Source: JBCCEJ01 sp039030335
GTDB taxonomy: Bacteria; Pseudomonadota; Gammaproteobacteria; HK1
Assembly (NCBI GenBank): GCA_039030335.1
Contig: JBCCEJ010000014.1
Span: 1 to 64,000, forward strand
Reading direction: 5' to 3'
Length of the DNA: 64,000 nt
In this document: one piece after another, positions 17,268 through 25,549 of the stretch
How the letters are laid out: each line of letters opens with the position of its first letter
How positions within the stretch are numbered: position 1 is the stretch's first letter
Translations under genes and position numbers: made by a program
The notes under the pieces: model-generated
The model's input: only the letters and a program-made list of their open reading frames with translations
Database searches by the model: none
Told to the model about the DNA's origin: nothing

Positions 17268-19175
17268 ATGTCCAGGATCATCGGAATCGACCTCGGCACC
17301 ACCAACTCCTGCGTTGCCGTCATCGAGGGCGGTCAGGCACGCGTCATCGAGAACGCTGAAGGGGACCGGACCACGCCGTCGGTCGTCGCGTTCGGCAACG
17401 ATGCGGAAGTACTGGTGGGCCAACCGGCCAAGCGGCAAGCCATCACGAACCCCGCGAACACGCTGTTCGGGATCAAGCGTCTCATCGGCCGGCAGTTCGC
17501 CGACACCGAGGTACAGCAGAGCCTCGCGACGTCACCATTTACAGTCGAGAAGGCCGCGAACGGTGACGCGCGCATCGAAGCCAGCGGTAAACACTACGCG
17601 CCGCCGGAAATTTCCGCGCGCGTGCTGATGAAGATGAAGAAGACCGCCGAAGACTATCTCGGCGAGACGGTCTCCGATGCGGTGATCACGGTGCCCGCGT
17701 ACTTCAACGACTCGCAGCGCCAGGCGACCAAAGATGCCGGTGCGATCGCGGGCCTGACGGTCAAACGTATCATCAACGAGCCGACGGCTGCGGCGCTCGC
17801 CTACGGACTCGACAAGCAGGCGGCGGACGGTCGCATCGCGGTCTACGACCTCGGTGGCGGTACGTTCGACATCTCGATCATCGAAGTCGCCAACGTCGAC
17901 GGCGAACGACAGTTCGAAGTGCTCTCCACGAACGGCGACACAGCACTCGGCGGCGAGGATTTCGACCGGCGGATCATCGACTATCTGGTGACCGAGTTCC
18001 GGCGCGAGCAGGGTATTGATCTCGGTCAGGACAACCTCGCGCTGCAGCGCCTCAAGGAAGCAGCCGAGAAGGCCAAGATCGAGCTGTCCACCAGTCAGCA
18101 GACCGAAGTGAATCTGCCGTTCATCACGGCGGATGCCAATGGACCAAAACACCTGCAGGTCAAGTTGACGCGGGCCAAGCTGGTCGCGCTGGTCGAGGAT
18201 CTGGTGACCCGGACCGTCGCGCCGTGCGAACAGGCGTTGACGGATGCCGGTGTGTCCGGAAGCGACATCACGGATGTCATTCTCGTCGGCGGTCAGACGC
18301 GCATGCCTGCCGTGCAGGAACGCGTCGAAACCATCTTCGGGAAAGCTCCGCGCAAAGACGTCAACGCAGACGAAGCGGTCGCGCTCGGTGCGGCGATTCA
18401 GGCCGGCGTGCTTAGCGGTAGCGTAGAAGACGTGTTGTTGCTGGATGTGACCCCGCTCAGCCTCGGACTCGAAACACTCGGTGGGGTCATGACGACGCTG
18501 GTCGAGAAAAACACGACCATTCCGACCCGCGCGGCCAACGTGTTCTCGACGGCGGACGACAATCAGCCGGCCGTGACGATCCACGTGTTGCAAGGTGAAC
18601 GGAAGATGGCTGAGGGCAACCGATCGCTCGGGCGCTTCGACCTCGCTGATATCCCGCCAGCGCCGCGCGGACAGCCGCAGATCGAAGTGGTTTTCGACAT
18701 TGACGCCGACGGCATTTTGAACGTGTCTGCAACGGACAAGGTGACCGGGAAGGCACAGTCCATCGTGATCCGGGCGTCCAGCGGGTTGAGTGACGACGAG
18801 GTTGCGCGGATGGTCGAAGACGCGCGCTCCCACGCGGAGGCCGACCGGCGCCAACACGCGCTCGCGGGAGCCCGCAACCAGGCGGACGCCACGCTGCATT
18901 CGACCACTCAGGCGCTGGCCGCTCTGCAAACCCGTGAGGCGGTGGACGCCTCGCAGGTCGAGGCCGCGATGAAGGCGTTGGAAGCGGCGCTCGAACAAGA
19001 CGACATCGGCGAGATCGAAAATCGTACGAGCGCGCTCAAGCAAGCCGCCGACGCGCTGGCCGATGCGGTCTACCGACGCGAGGCGGACCGCGGCGCCAGC
19101 GGTGAGGGTTCTGGGCCTGGCCCGCGGCAGGATGACGACGTCATCGACGCGGACTTCGAGGACATCACCAAATAG
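17268..19175 (+). CDS. dnaK: Molecular chaperone DnaK (Hsp70)
   Basis: A 635-aa Hsp70: an N-terminal ATPase domain with the IDLGTTNS phosphate loop near 6-13, VYDLGGGTFD and VILVGGQTRMP; the DVTPLSLGLET linker; a peptide-binding domain; a helical lid; and the acidic DDDVIDADFEDITK tail typical of proteobacterial DnaK. It refolds and protects proteins with DnaJ and GrpE. Neither of those is adjacent, unlike the usual grpE-dnaK-dnaJ order, so this may be a relocated or second dnaK. The ATG at 17268 gives the canonical N-terminus. The promoter upstream looks RpoH-dependent, so heat induction is expected. Confidence 0.96.
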   Translation: MSRIIGIDLGTTNSCVAVIEGGQARVIENAEGDRTTPSVVAFGNDAEVLVGQPAKRQAITNPANTLFGIKRLIGRQFADTEVQQSLATSPFTVEKAANGDARIEASGKHYAPPEISARVLMKMKKTAEDYLGETVSDAVITVPAYFNDSQRQATKDAGAIAGLTVKRIINEPTAAALAYGLDKQAADGRIAVYDLGGGTFDISIIEVANVDGERQFEVLSTNGDTALGGEDFDRRIIDYLVTEFRREQGIDLGQDNLALQRLKEAAEKAKIELSTSQQTEVNLPFITADANGPKHLQVKLTRAKLVALVEDLVTRTVAPCEQALTDAGVSGSDITDVILVGGQTRMPAVQERVETIFGKAPRKDVNADEAVALGAAIQAGVLSGSVEDVLLLDVTPLSLGLETLGGVMTTLVEKNTTIPTRAANVFSTADDNQPAVTIHVLQGERKMAEGNRSLGRFDLADIPPAPRGQPQIEVVFDIDADGILNVSATDKVTGKAQSIVIRASSGLSDDEVARMVEDARSHAEADRRQHALAGARNQADATLHSTTQALAALQTREAVDASQVEAAMKALEAALEQDDIGEIENRTSALKQAADALADAVYRREADRGASGEGSGPGPRQDDDVIDADFEDITK

Positions 19176-19227
19176 CGTTTCTCAAGATGGCAAGCCGCCG
19201 TACCGCCAGGGTGTTCTGAGACGTCAC

Positions 19228-19251
19228 CCGGGCGGGACGGTCTCCGCCCGG
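19228..19251. terminator. GC-rich hairpin after dnaK
   Basis: Perfect 8-bp inverted repeat CCGGGCGG / CCGCCCGG around an 8-base loop, between the convergent dnaK (stop 19175) and HAD gene (stop 19266). No T-run follows on either strand. It is probably a bidirectional transcription end or an mRNA-stabilising stem. Confidence 0.5.
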
Positions 19252-19265
19252 TCTGCCCGGTCGGG

Positions 19266-19940
19266 CTAGGACGACAGCATCGGGGCGAGGTAGGAAGCGA
19301 GTTCTGCGAAATCGCCGACCACCTCGTCGGCACCGTCAGCGCGCAGCCGGTCGCCATGCTCCGCCACGCAATGACCTCCGGCTGTCATTCCGATAGTGCG
19401 CATCCCGGCTGCCCGGGCAGCGATCACGCCATTGCTGCTGTCCTCGACGACGACGCACTCGGCCGGCGCCTTGCCAAGCTTTGCAGCCGTGTACAGAAAC
19501 AGGTCGGGAGCGGGTTTGCCGCGCGCAACCCGATCGGCCGAATAGATGTGCGTCCCGAAAAATGACGTGATGCCGGTGTGGGCGAGTTTCCATTCGAGAC
19601 CATCCTGCGACGAGCTGGAAGCGACTGCCATCGGTACCTGGATTCGTTCCAGCAACTCGCGCGCGCCATCGATGGCCTGCAACTCACGCGGCAGTCGTTG
19701 TTTCAACTCCGCGTCCAGGTCGGCGAAAACCTCATCGGTGAACTGCCGCCCGTGGGTATCGGCCAGAATGTCGAGCACGCGCTCGCGCCAGACGCGCCCG
19801 GGCGTGCCCATGAACTCGCGCACGTAATCACCCATCTCGTAGCGCAAGCCATGGCGCCCGAGAAACTCGAGTTCGGCGTGAATGAAGATGGCTTCGCTGT
19901 CGACCAGCACTCCATCGCAGTCGAAGATGACGCAGGTCAT
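19266..19940 (-). CDS. HAD-superfamily hydrolase (beta-phosphoglucomutase/phosphatase-like)
   Basis: A 224-aa HAD subfamily I protein. Motif I is FDCDGVLVDSE with nucleophile Asp7 and acid/base Asp9; motif II is the ASSSS stretch; motif III the Lys in RGKPAPD; motif IV VVEDSSNG. The helical cap lies between motif I and II. Likely a small-molecule phosphatase or phosphoglycolate/sugar-phosphate phosphatase; the substrate is unknown. The ATG overlaps the stop of the upstream luciferase-like gene (ATGA), so it is translated as its partner; clearing a phosphorylated by-product or FMN is possible but speculative. Confidence 0.85.
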   Translation of the reverse strand: MTCVIFDCDGVLVDSEAIFIHAELEFLGRHGLRYEMGDYVREFMGTPGRVWRERVLDILADTHGRQFTDEVFADLDAELKQRLPRELQAIDGARELLERIQVPMAVASSSSQDGLEWKLAHTGITSFFGTHIYSADRVARGKPAPDLFLYTAAKLGKAPAECVVVEDSSNGVIAARAAGMRTIGMTAGGHCVAEHGDRLRADGADEVVGDFAELASYLAPMLSS

Positions 19941-21022
19941 GCCGCCTGCATGCGCTCCCCGTTGCGCTCGATCAGGAGCGGCCGCACCAGCCGGCCAAAC
20001 CGTTCGGCCTCTTCGTGATGGAGATAGCCCGACAGGCAAAACGAAGTGCAGCCGATATCAATGAACTGCTGGAGCGTGTCGGCGCACTGCTGCGGATCGC
20101 CTACGACGGCGATGCCGGCACCGCGACGAAAGCGCGTCAGGCCACTCCACAGATGCGGCGCAATCCATAGCCCTTTCTCGGCCACGAGTTGCTGTACGCG
20201 CCGGTTTGCTTCCGAGTTGTAGGTAGCGCGCTTCAGTCTCTCCCGCTCCGCTTCAGGAACGTTGCAGATGAGCTGTTCGGCAGCGTCCAGAGCTTCGTCC
20301 TCAGTCTCGCGGCAAATAATCTGCAGCCGCATACCGAACTCGATGGGGGTCTTGCGCTCCGGGAACGTCGCGGCCAGTGCACGGATCTCCGTCATGTTCG
20401 CCGCGATACGCTCCGGCGTATCGCCCCAGAACAAGTGCACGTCACTGTGGCGGGCAGACAGAGCCCAGGCTTCCGCCGAACCGCCCCCGAGGTAGAAGCG
20501 CGGATAGGGCTGCTGCACAGGCTTCGGCGTGATGCTGGCCCCGTTCAGCTGATGGAAACGGCCCTCGAAGTGCAGCGGCTCGGTCGCACCCCACAGAGCC
20601 TTCAGTATCGTGACCTCCTCGTTCATCAACGCATAGCGGTCTTCTTTGGCGTATTGGATGCCTTCGGCGACGATCTCACCTTCCGCCTGACCGGCGATGA
20701 GGTTCACGGCAATGCGCCCGCCCGTGAACTGATCGAACGTCGAGATCATCTTCGCCAGCAGCACCGGATTGATGTAGCCCGGCCGGGCCGCGATCAGCGG
20801 CTTGATGCTGCGGGTTGCGGCCGTGACGAAGGCGCCTGCGATGTACGCTTCCCAGCAGAGCTGGTCGACCGGTATCAGCAAGTACTCAAACCCCGCCGAT
20901 TCCGCGGCTTCGACCACTCCGGTCAGGTAAGCCGGGTCGATCTTCATCGACGCCTCTTCCACGCCGTACGCCGTCGTGTCGCCGCTGGTCGGGAGAAACC
21001 ACCCGAATTCGATGTGTTGCAT
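19937..21022 (-). CDS. LLM class flavin-dependent alkanesulfonate monooxygenase-like protein
   Basis: A 361-aa enzyme of the SsuD branch of the bacterial luciferase-like family. Recognisable are the FGWFLPTSGDTT N-terminus, the INPVLLAKMISTFDQFTGGRIAVNLIAG core, and FYLGGGSAEA near the C-terminal half. SsuD uses FMNH2 and O2 to remove sulfite from alkanesulfonates, but this branch has broad use and no sulfonate transporter is in the window. The start at 21022 gives the usual N-terminus; an extended version would add an unrelated segment. It is coupled to the HAD hydrolase and divergent from the acyl-CoA dehydrogenase at 21139. Confidence 0.87.
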   Translation of the reverse strand: MQHIEFGWFLPTSGDTTAYGVEEASMKIDPAYLTGVVEAAESAGFEYLLIPVDQLCWEAYIAGAFVTAATRSIKPLIAARPGYINPVLLAKMISTFDQFTGGRIAVNLIAGQAEGEIVAEGIQYAKEDRYALMNEEVTILKALWGATEPLHFEGRFHQLNGASITPKPVQQPYPRFYLGGGSAEAWALSARHSDVHLFWGDTPERIAANMTEIRALAATFPERKTPIEFGMRLQIICRETEDEALDAAEQLICNVPEAERERLKRATYNSEANRRVQQLVAEKGLWIAPHLWSGLTRFRRGAGIAVVGDPQQCADTLQQFIDIGCTSFCLSGYLHHEEAERFGRLVRPLLIERNGERMQAA

Positions 21023-21138
21023 AGCCGTTCGCACCGTTGATGCCGTGCCCTCAGTATGCCGAGATTCGCCGCGCGACGTCACGCGCGCCGAAGATGCCTG
21101 TTAGATTTACGCAGCTTTGGACGCCATGGAATTCCGTC

Positions 21139-22293
21139 ATGATCCGTCAGCCAGACATGTTCGATGCGATGTGCGAAGCCATGTCGCGCTTCGTCAGAGA
21201 CAAACTGGTGCCACTGGAGGCCGAAGTCGACGAGACCGGTGTCATTCCAGATTCTGCGCTCACCGAGATGCGCGAGATGGGGATGGCCGGGCTCAGCATT
21301 CCAGCAGAGTTCGGCGGCTCGGGCCTTACGGTAGAAGAGAAGGTGCGCATGGCATTCGTGCTCGGGTGGACCACCCCGGTGTTCCACCGGCGCTACGGGC
21401 CCAACGACGGACCGGCCTACGGCATCCTGCACGCCGGCACTGAGGCCCAGAAGAACGCTTACCTGCCGAGGCTCGCGTCGGGTGAGTGGACCGGCTCTTT
21501 CGCACTGACCGAACCAGAGGCAGGTTCCGATGCCGGCTCCTTGCGCACCACGGCGCTCAAAGATGGGAATGAGTTCGTGCTGAACGGCAACAAGCGCTTC
21601 ATCACCAATGCACCGCATGCCGATATCTTCATGGTCATGGCGCGCAGCGATCCGAGCGCGCGTGGTGCGTCAGGTGTCTCGGCATTTCTGGTCGAAGCGG
21701 ACTCTCCAGGGCTCCACGTCGCACCGGCCGATCGCAAAATGGGCCTGAACGGCAACGACACGGCGGACGTCACGTTTTCAGACTGCCGTATCCCGGCAAG
21801 CGCACAGATAGGGGGGCCCGGGGAAGGCTTCAAGCTGGCGATGCGCCGCCTCGACATCGTACGGATCGAAGCCGCGGCCCTGGCAGTGGGTAACGCGAGG
21901 CGCCTCATCCAGGAGTCGCTCGACTACGCGACCGGACGGCAGCAATTCGGCCAGCCCATCAGCGGCTTTCAGCTGGTCCAGGCCATGCTGGCGGACAGCG
22001 AGGCGCAAGCCTACGCCGCCGAAACGATGGTCATCGACGCAGCGCGACGCTTCGACGCGGGCGAATCGGTCAGCACCGAAGCGGCCTGCTGCAAGCTCTT
22101 CGCAACCGAAATGGTCGGCCACGTCGCAGACCATGCCGTGCAGATCCAGGGCGGCGCCGGCTTCATGCGCGCAAGCGCTGTGGAGCGCTTTTACCGGGAT
22201 GTGCGCGTATACCGCATCTACGACGGCACCAATCAAATCCAGAAACTCGTCATCGCCCGCAACCTGCTGAAGGCGGCTGGAGGTGCGGCATGA
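21139..22293 (+). CDS. Acyl-CoA dehydrogenase
   Basis: A 384-aa flavoprotein introducing a double bond at C2-C3 of an acyl-CoA. ACAD signatures are present: FALTEPEAGSDAGSL (121-135), a helical C-terminal domain, and QIQGGAGFM (335-343). At the usual catalytic-base position (IYEGT) the sequence reads IYDGT with Asp362 instead of Glu, a conservative change that could alter rate or chain preference. The ATG at 21139 aligns with the usual N-terminus. It overlaps the downstream enoyl-CoA hydratase by four bases, so the two catalyse consecutive beta-oxidation-type steps from one transcript. Confidence 0.9.
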   Translation: MIRQPDMFDAMCEAMSRFVRDKLVPLEAEVDETGVIPDSALTEMREMGMAGLSIPAEFGGSGLTVEEKVRMAFVLGWTTPVFHRRYGPNDGPAYGILHAGTEAQKNAYLPRLASGEWTGSFALTEPEAGSDAGSLRTTALKDGNEFVLNGNKRFITNAPHADIFMVMARSDPSARGASGVSAFLVEADSPGLHVAPADRKMGLNGNDTADVTFSDCRIPASAQIGGPGEGFKLAMRRLDIVRIEAAALAVGNARRLIQESLDYATGRQQFGQPISGFQLVQAMLADSEAQAYAAETMVIDAARRFDAGESVSTEAACCKLFATEMVGHVADHAVQIQGGAGFMRASAVERFYRDVRVYRIYDGTNQIQKLVIARNLLKAAGGAA

Positions 22294-23093
22294 CCACTAC
22301 CGCAGACACGACGCCGGAAAACCTCGTGCTGGTGCACTTCGAGGATCGCGGAGATGCCGGACGGATCGTGCGCGTCACGTTCAACAACGAGGCCAAACGC
22401 AACGCGCTCGGCCTCGCCGGCAAGCAGCGGCTGATCGACCTTCTGGCCGAGCTCAAACACGATCCGACGCTGCGTGCGCTGGTGATCACCGGCGCTGGCG
22501 ACCGATCCTTCGTCGGCGGCACCAACCTGGCCGAGATGAAAGACTTCGACCTGACCCAGGCCGAAGCGTCGTCTACCAAGACCCATCGAATGTGCGATGC
22601 CGTGCGCCAGTTTCCGGTGCCCGTCATTGCACGTATCAACGGCTTTTGCTTCGGCAGCGGTATGGAGCTGGCGGCTTGCGCCGACATGCGGGTCGGCGTA
22701 ACCGGTACCCGTTTCGGGATGCCGGAAGTGCGCTTTGGTATTCCCTCCGGCATGGAAGCAGCGGCGCTGCCTCGGCTCATCGGCTGGGGCAAAGCTTGCG
22801 AACTGGTGCTGACCGGCGATCACATTACCGCCGAAGAAGCGTTTCGGATCGGCTACCTTCAGCGCCTGGTAGCGCCGGACGAGCTGGATGCCGCGGTCGA
22901 CGGCTGGCTCGAGTCGATTGTGGCGTCCGGTCCGAAGGCCGTGCGGATTCAGAAACGACTCATTCTCGACTGGGACCGCATGAGCGTAACGGATGGCGCG
23001 CGGGCCGGAATCCAGGCGTACGTCGACGCATACCGCAGCGACGAGCCGGCGCGGCTGATGGGTGCTTTCGTCAACCGGCCGCGCAAGAAATGA
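22290..23093 (+). CDS. Enoyl-CoA hydratase/isomerase family protein
   Basis: A 267-aa crotonase-fold protein. The oxyanion-hole segments GDRSFVGGTNLAEM and CFGSGMELAACADMRVG are intact, and GMPEVRFGIPSGMEA carries the Glu at the position of the second catalytic Glu. It likely hydrates the product of the acyl-CoA dehydrogenase just upstream, with which it shares an ATGA overlap. Length and domain order are standard for the family, whose members also include isomerases and hydrolases. The gene ends 38 bases before the convergent flavin reductase. Confidence 0.88.
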   Translation: MTTTADTTPENLVLVHFEDRGDAGRIVRVTFNNEAKRNALGLAGKQRLIDLLAELKHDPTLRALVITGAGDRSFVGGTNLAEMKDFDLTQAEASSTKTHRMCDAVRQFPVPVIARINGFCFGSGMELAACADMRVGVTGTRFGMPEVRFGIPSGMEAAALPRLIGWGKACELVLTGDHITAEEAFRIGYLQRLVAPDELDAAVDGWLESIVASGPKAVRIQKRLILDWDRMSVTDGARAGIQAYVDAYRSDEPARLMGAFVNRPRKK

Positions 23094-23130
23094 TTCTCGC
23101 CGCGCACGGGCCGCCCGCGCGCCGCAGAGG

Positions 23131-23793
23131 TCAGCCGGAGTTGGACTTGAACCGGTGGTCGCCGCCCGGCGGGCGCATCGAGAACAGGTTTTCGAGGTCC
23201 AGTCGTGCGTAGTCGAGATAACCGAGCCGCGCCAGTGGATTGACCTTCTTCACATCGATGCGCCCGTCGACGATCACGTCGTCGGCGACGTGGATACCCA
23301 CGATGCGACCGATCACGACGACCTGGCGGGCACCGTTGCTGGCGGCCGGCAGGTCGACCGTTTGCACATGCCTGCACTCCATCGCGATCGGGGACGCCGC
23401 GACCCGGGGCGGTGCCACGTTGACGCAATCGCCAGCGGTGATGCCCGCTTCGGCCATCTCGTCGACGGTGGACGGCGACACGGCGGCCGTGACGATCATC
23501 TGCTCGCGCAGCTCGTAGGTGCACATATTGAAGACGAACTCGCCGGTCGCCTCGACGTTGACGAGCGAGTCTTTCTGTTCTTCAGTGCCCGGTTTGAACG
23601 AGTTGGGGCAATACATCACGCAAGGCGGGTCGGCCGACAGCGAATTGAAGAAGCTAAACGGCGCAAGATTGATGACCCCGTCAGTACCGAGGGTCGAGAT
23701 CCAGCCGATCGGGCGGGGCACGACGAGGGCGTTGTAAACCGTGTATTCAAACGGCGGCGGCTTCATGCCACTTTCATTGGGATCGAAGAACAC
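23131..23793 (-). CDS. Flavin reductase-like (FMN-binding split barrel) protein
   Basis: A 220-aa flavoredoxin/flavin reductase-like protein. The pattern FDPNE, then YNALVVPRPIGWISTLGTDGVINLAPFSFFN, then PPCVMYCPNS and a late NPLARLGYLDYARL, is typical of the flavin reductase-like domain family. It would bind FMN and supply reduced flavin, or act as a decarboxylating or transfer enzyme in some relatives. The start is GTG at 23793, which gives the family's usual FDP N-terminus; a downstream ATG at 23766 would cut it. It is the last gene of a three-gene unit behind a GFA protein and a FAD monooxygenase. Confidence 0.82.
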   Translation of the reverse strand: MFFDPNESGMKPPPFEYTVYNALVVPRPIGWISTLGTDGVINLAPFSFFNSLSADPPCVMYCPNSFKPGTEEQKDSLVNVEATGEFVFNMCTYELREQMIVTAAVSPSTVDEMAEAGITAGDCVNVAPPRVAASPIAMECRHVQTVDLPAASNGARQVVVIGRIVGIHVADDVIVDGRIDVKKVNPLARLGYLDYARLDLENLFSMRPPGGDHRFKSNSG

Positions 23794-23797
23794 GGGC

Positions 23798-24226
23798 TCA
23801 GGCGTCCACGATCAGGGTTGCCGGCGTCCACATACGTTTGCGCCGCTCCGCGCGGGATGCCGCGTCTTCCGCTGAATAGTCCGCGCCTGCGCCACGGCGG
23901 TCGCCGAACGGGTTGTCGGTCAAGCTATTGATATTCAGTGTCGCAACGGCGCCGCCGTCGTAGGCCATGTACGCCGCGATGTAGTTGCCGCAGTGCATGC
24001 AGACCAGGAACTCGGCGACGCTTTGACCGAAACGATACCGGGTCAGACGCCCGGCATCACTCACGCGAATTTCCACGTGACCGTTCGGATCGGTGGATGT
24101 GCGACCTCCATGTTTACGACAAAACGTGCACTGACATTCGCGGATCGAAAGGTCAGCCAATGCGACGTCCGTGCTGAAAGTCAGGGCCACGTTGCCGCAA
24201 TGGCAGCCGCCGGGGTATTCGCTCAT
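23798..24226 (-). CDS. GFA / CENP-V family zinc protein
   Basis: A 142-aa member of the glutathione-dependent formaldehyde-activating enzyme family. Zinc ligands fit C8-x-C10, C31-x-C33-x2-C36 and C76-x2-C79. Family members bind zinc and, in a few cases, glutathione adducts; formaldehyde activation is proven for very few. Its ATG overlaps the stop of the upstream monooxygenase (ATGA), and four bases separate it from the flavin reductase start. Handling a reactive one-carbon or thiol adduct released by the monooxygenase is a reasonable but unproven idea. Confidence 0.82.
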   Translation of the reverse strand: MSEYPGGCHCGNVALTFSTDVALADLSIRECQCTFCRKHGGRTSTDPNGHVEIRVSDAGRLTRYRFGQSVAEFLVCMHCGNYIAAYMAYDGGAVATLNINSLTDNPFGDRRGAGADYSAEDAASRAERRKRMWTPATLIVDA

Positions 24227-25464
24227 GACTCGGTACCTAGCTGAGACTGGTCAAAACCGGCAGCTTGCCGGTAACTGCGCGCGAGCGCATCAATTTCTTC
24301 GCGGGAGATAACCTCGTCGATGTCCTCGAAGGGCTGATTACCCGTACGCTCGTAAACTTCGCGCAGCAGCGCGTCCGGCGGATTCGTGCGGTTCGCCTCG
24401 ACCACCCGCGCCGTCGCGGGACGCCGGATGGCGTCGTACTCATGAAGGGCGACAAACGGGTCGTCAGCGTGGGCCAGCTGCTCGGCCAGCACACGCGCAT
24501 CCAGGATCGCCTGCCCGGCCCCGTTGGACCCGCGCGGGGTCATCGGGTGAGCCGCGTCGCCGAGCAGGGTGATACGCCCGTCGGTCCAGTAATGGATCGG
24601 GTCCTTGTCGACCATCGGGTACTCGAGGATGAACTCCGCACTACGAACGAACTCGGGAACGTCGAGAAAATCAAAGCGCATGTCTTCACAAGCCCAGAGA
24701 AAATCATCCAGTTTGCCCGGTTGACTCCAGTCGCCGCTCGGGTCGCGCGGCGGAACGTAGAACTCACAAAGCCAGTTCAACATCTGGCGCCCATCGGCGT
24801 CGCGTTTGTTGCTGACCGGGTAGACGATGACCTTACCGCCCTCCAGCCAGCCGGCGTAGATCATCGTCTCGCCATCCAGCACCGGCTCCCAGCGCGTAAT
24901 GCCCCGCCACATCGTGACACCCGAGTAACGCAGTTCATCGGGCATCAGGTAGATCTGGTTGCGGACCTGCGAGCGAATGCCGTCGCAGCCGATGAGCGCC
25001 TCGCCTACAACCGTGTCGAAACCGGAACCGTCGACGAACTCGAATCCAGTTACGACCCCGCGCTCGGTCTGCTCGGCGAACACGAACTTCCGCCCGGTAA
25101 GAACAGCCTCCGGTCCGAGCCTTTCCATGACCGCCCGCAACAGAATTTGCTGCAACATGCCCCGGTGAATCGAAATCTGCGGCCATTGATAGCCCGCGTT
25201 ACGCCCGCGAGGCTCGGCGTGGATCAGCTGTCCGTAGCGGTTGTAGAAGCAGTACTGGCTGGTCAGCACGCCAGCGGCTTCCAATGGTGCCAATAAATCG
25301 AGCTCCGCCAACTCGCGGGTCGCATGCGGCAGCAGATTGATACCCACGCCGAGCGGCTCGATAGCTGCAGCCATTTCGTAGAGCCGGCACTGGATGCCGC
25401 GCTTGTGCAGCTGCAAAGCAAGGGTCAAGCCGCCGATGCCGGCGCCGACGATGATCACGGACAT
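24223..25464 (-). CDS. FAD-dependent aromatic monooxygenase (salicylate/3-hydroxybenzoate hydroxylase type)
   Basis: A 413-aa group A flavoprotein hydroxylase. It shows the ADP-binding GAGIGGL motif at 7-13, the internal DG motif (IGCDGIRS) and the GD motif (LLGDAAHPMTPRGSNGAG) that binds the ribityl chain. It would hydroxylate an aromatic or heteroaromatic ring using NAD(P)H and O2. The ATG has AGGA 8 bases upstream. It leads the three-gene minus-strand operon with the GFA protein and flavin reductase; since group A enzymes reduce their own flavin, the reductase may serve another oxygenase. Confidence 0.9.
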   Translation of the reverse strand: MSVIIVGAGIGGLTLALQLHKRGIQCRLYEMAAAIEPLGVGINLLPHATRELAELDLLAPLEAAGVLTSQYCFYNRYGQLIHAEPRGRNAGYQWPQISIHRGMLQQILLRAVMERLGPEAVLTGRKFVFAEQTERGVVTGFEFVDGSGFDTVVGEALIGCDGIRSQVRNQIYLMPDELRYSGVTMWRGITRWEPVLDGETMIYAGWLEGGKVIVYPVSNKRDADGRQMLNWLCEFYVPPRDPSGDWSQPGKLDDFLWACEDMRFDFLDVPEFVRSAEFILEYPMVDKDPIHYWTDGRITLLGDAAHPMTPRGSNGAGQAILDARVLAEQLAHADDPFVALHEYDAIRRPATARVVEANRTNPPDALLREVYERTGNQPFEDIDEVISREEIDALARSYRQAAGFDQSQLGTES

Positions 25465-25549
25465 AGAAGGTTTCCTGGCGGCCAGTTGTGTTGATGTGCA
25501 ACGTGGTAATGGGGGCGCTCCACCGCGTTTGCGCTCGCCGTGCAGCCGT

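Noticed and set aside
18250..18262. GTGTGTCCGGAAG within dnaK
   Set aside because: Matches the core by chance inside a conserved coding region; no flanking similarity and isolated.
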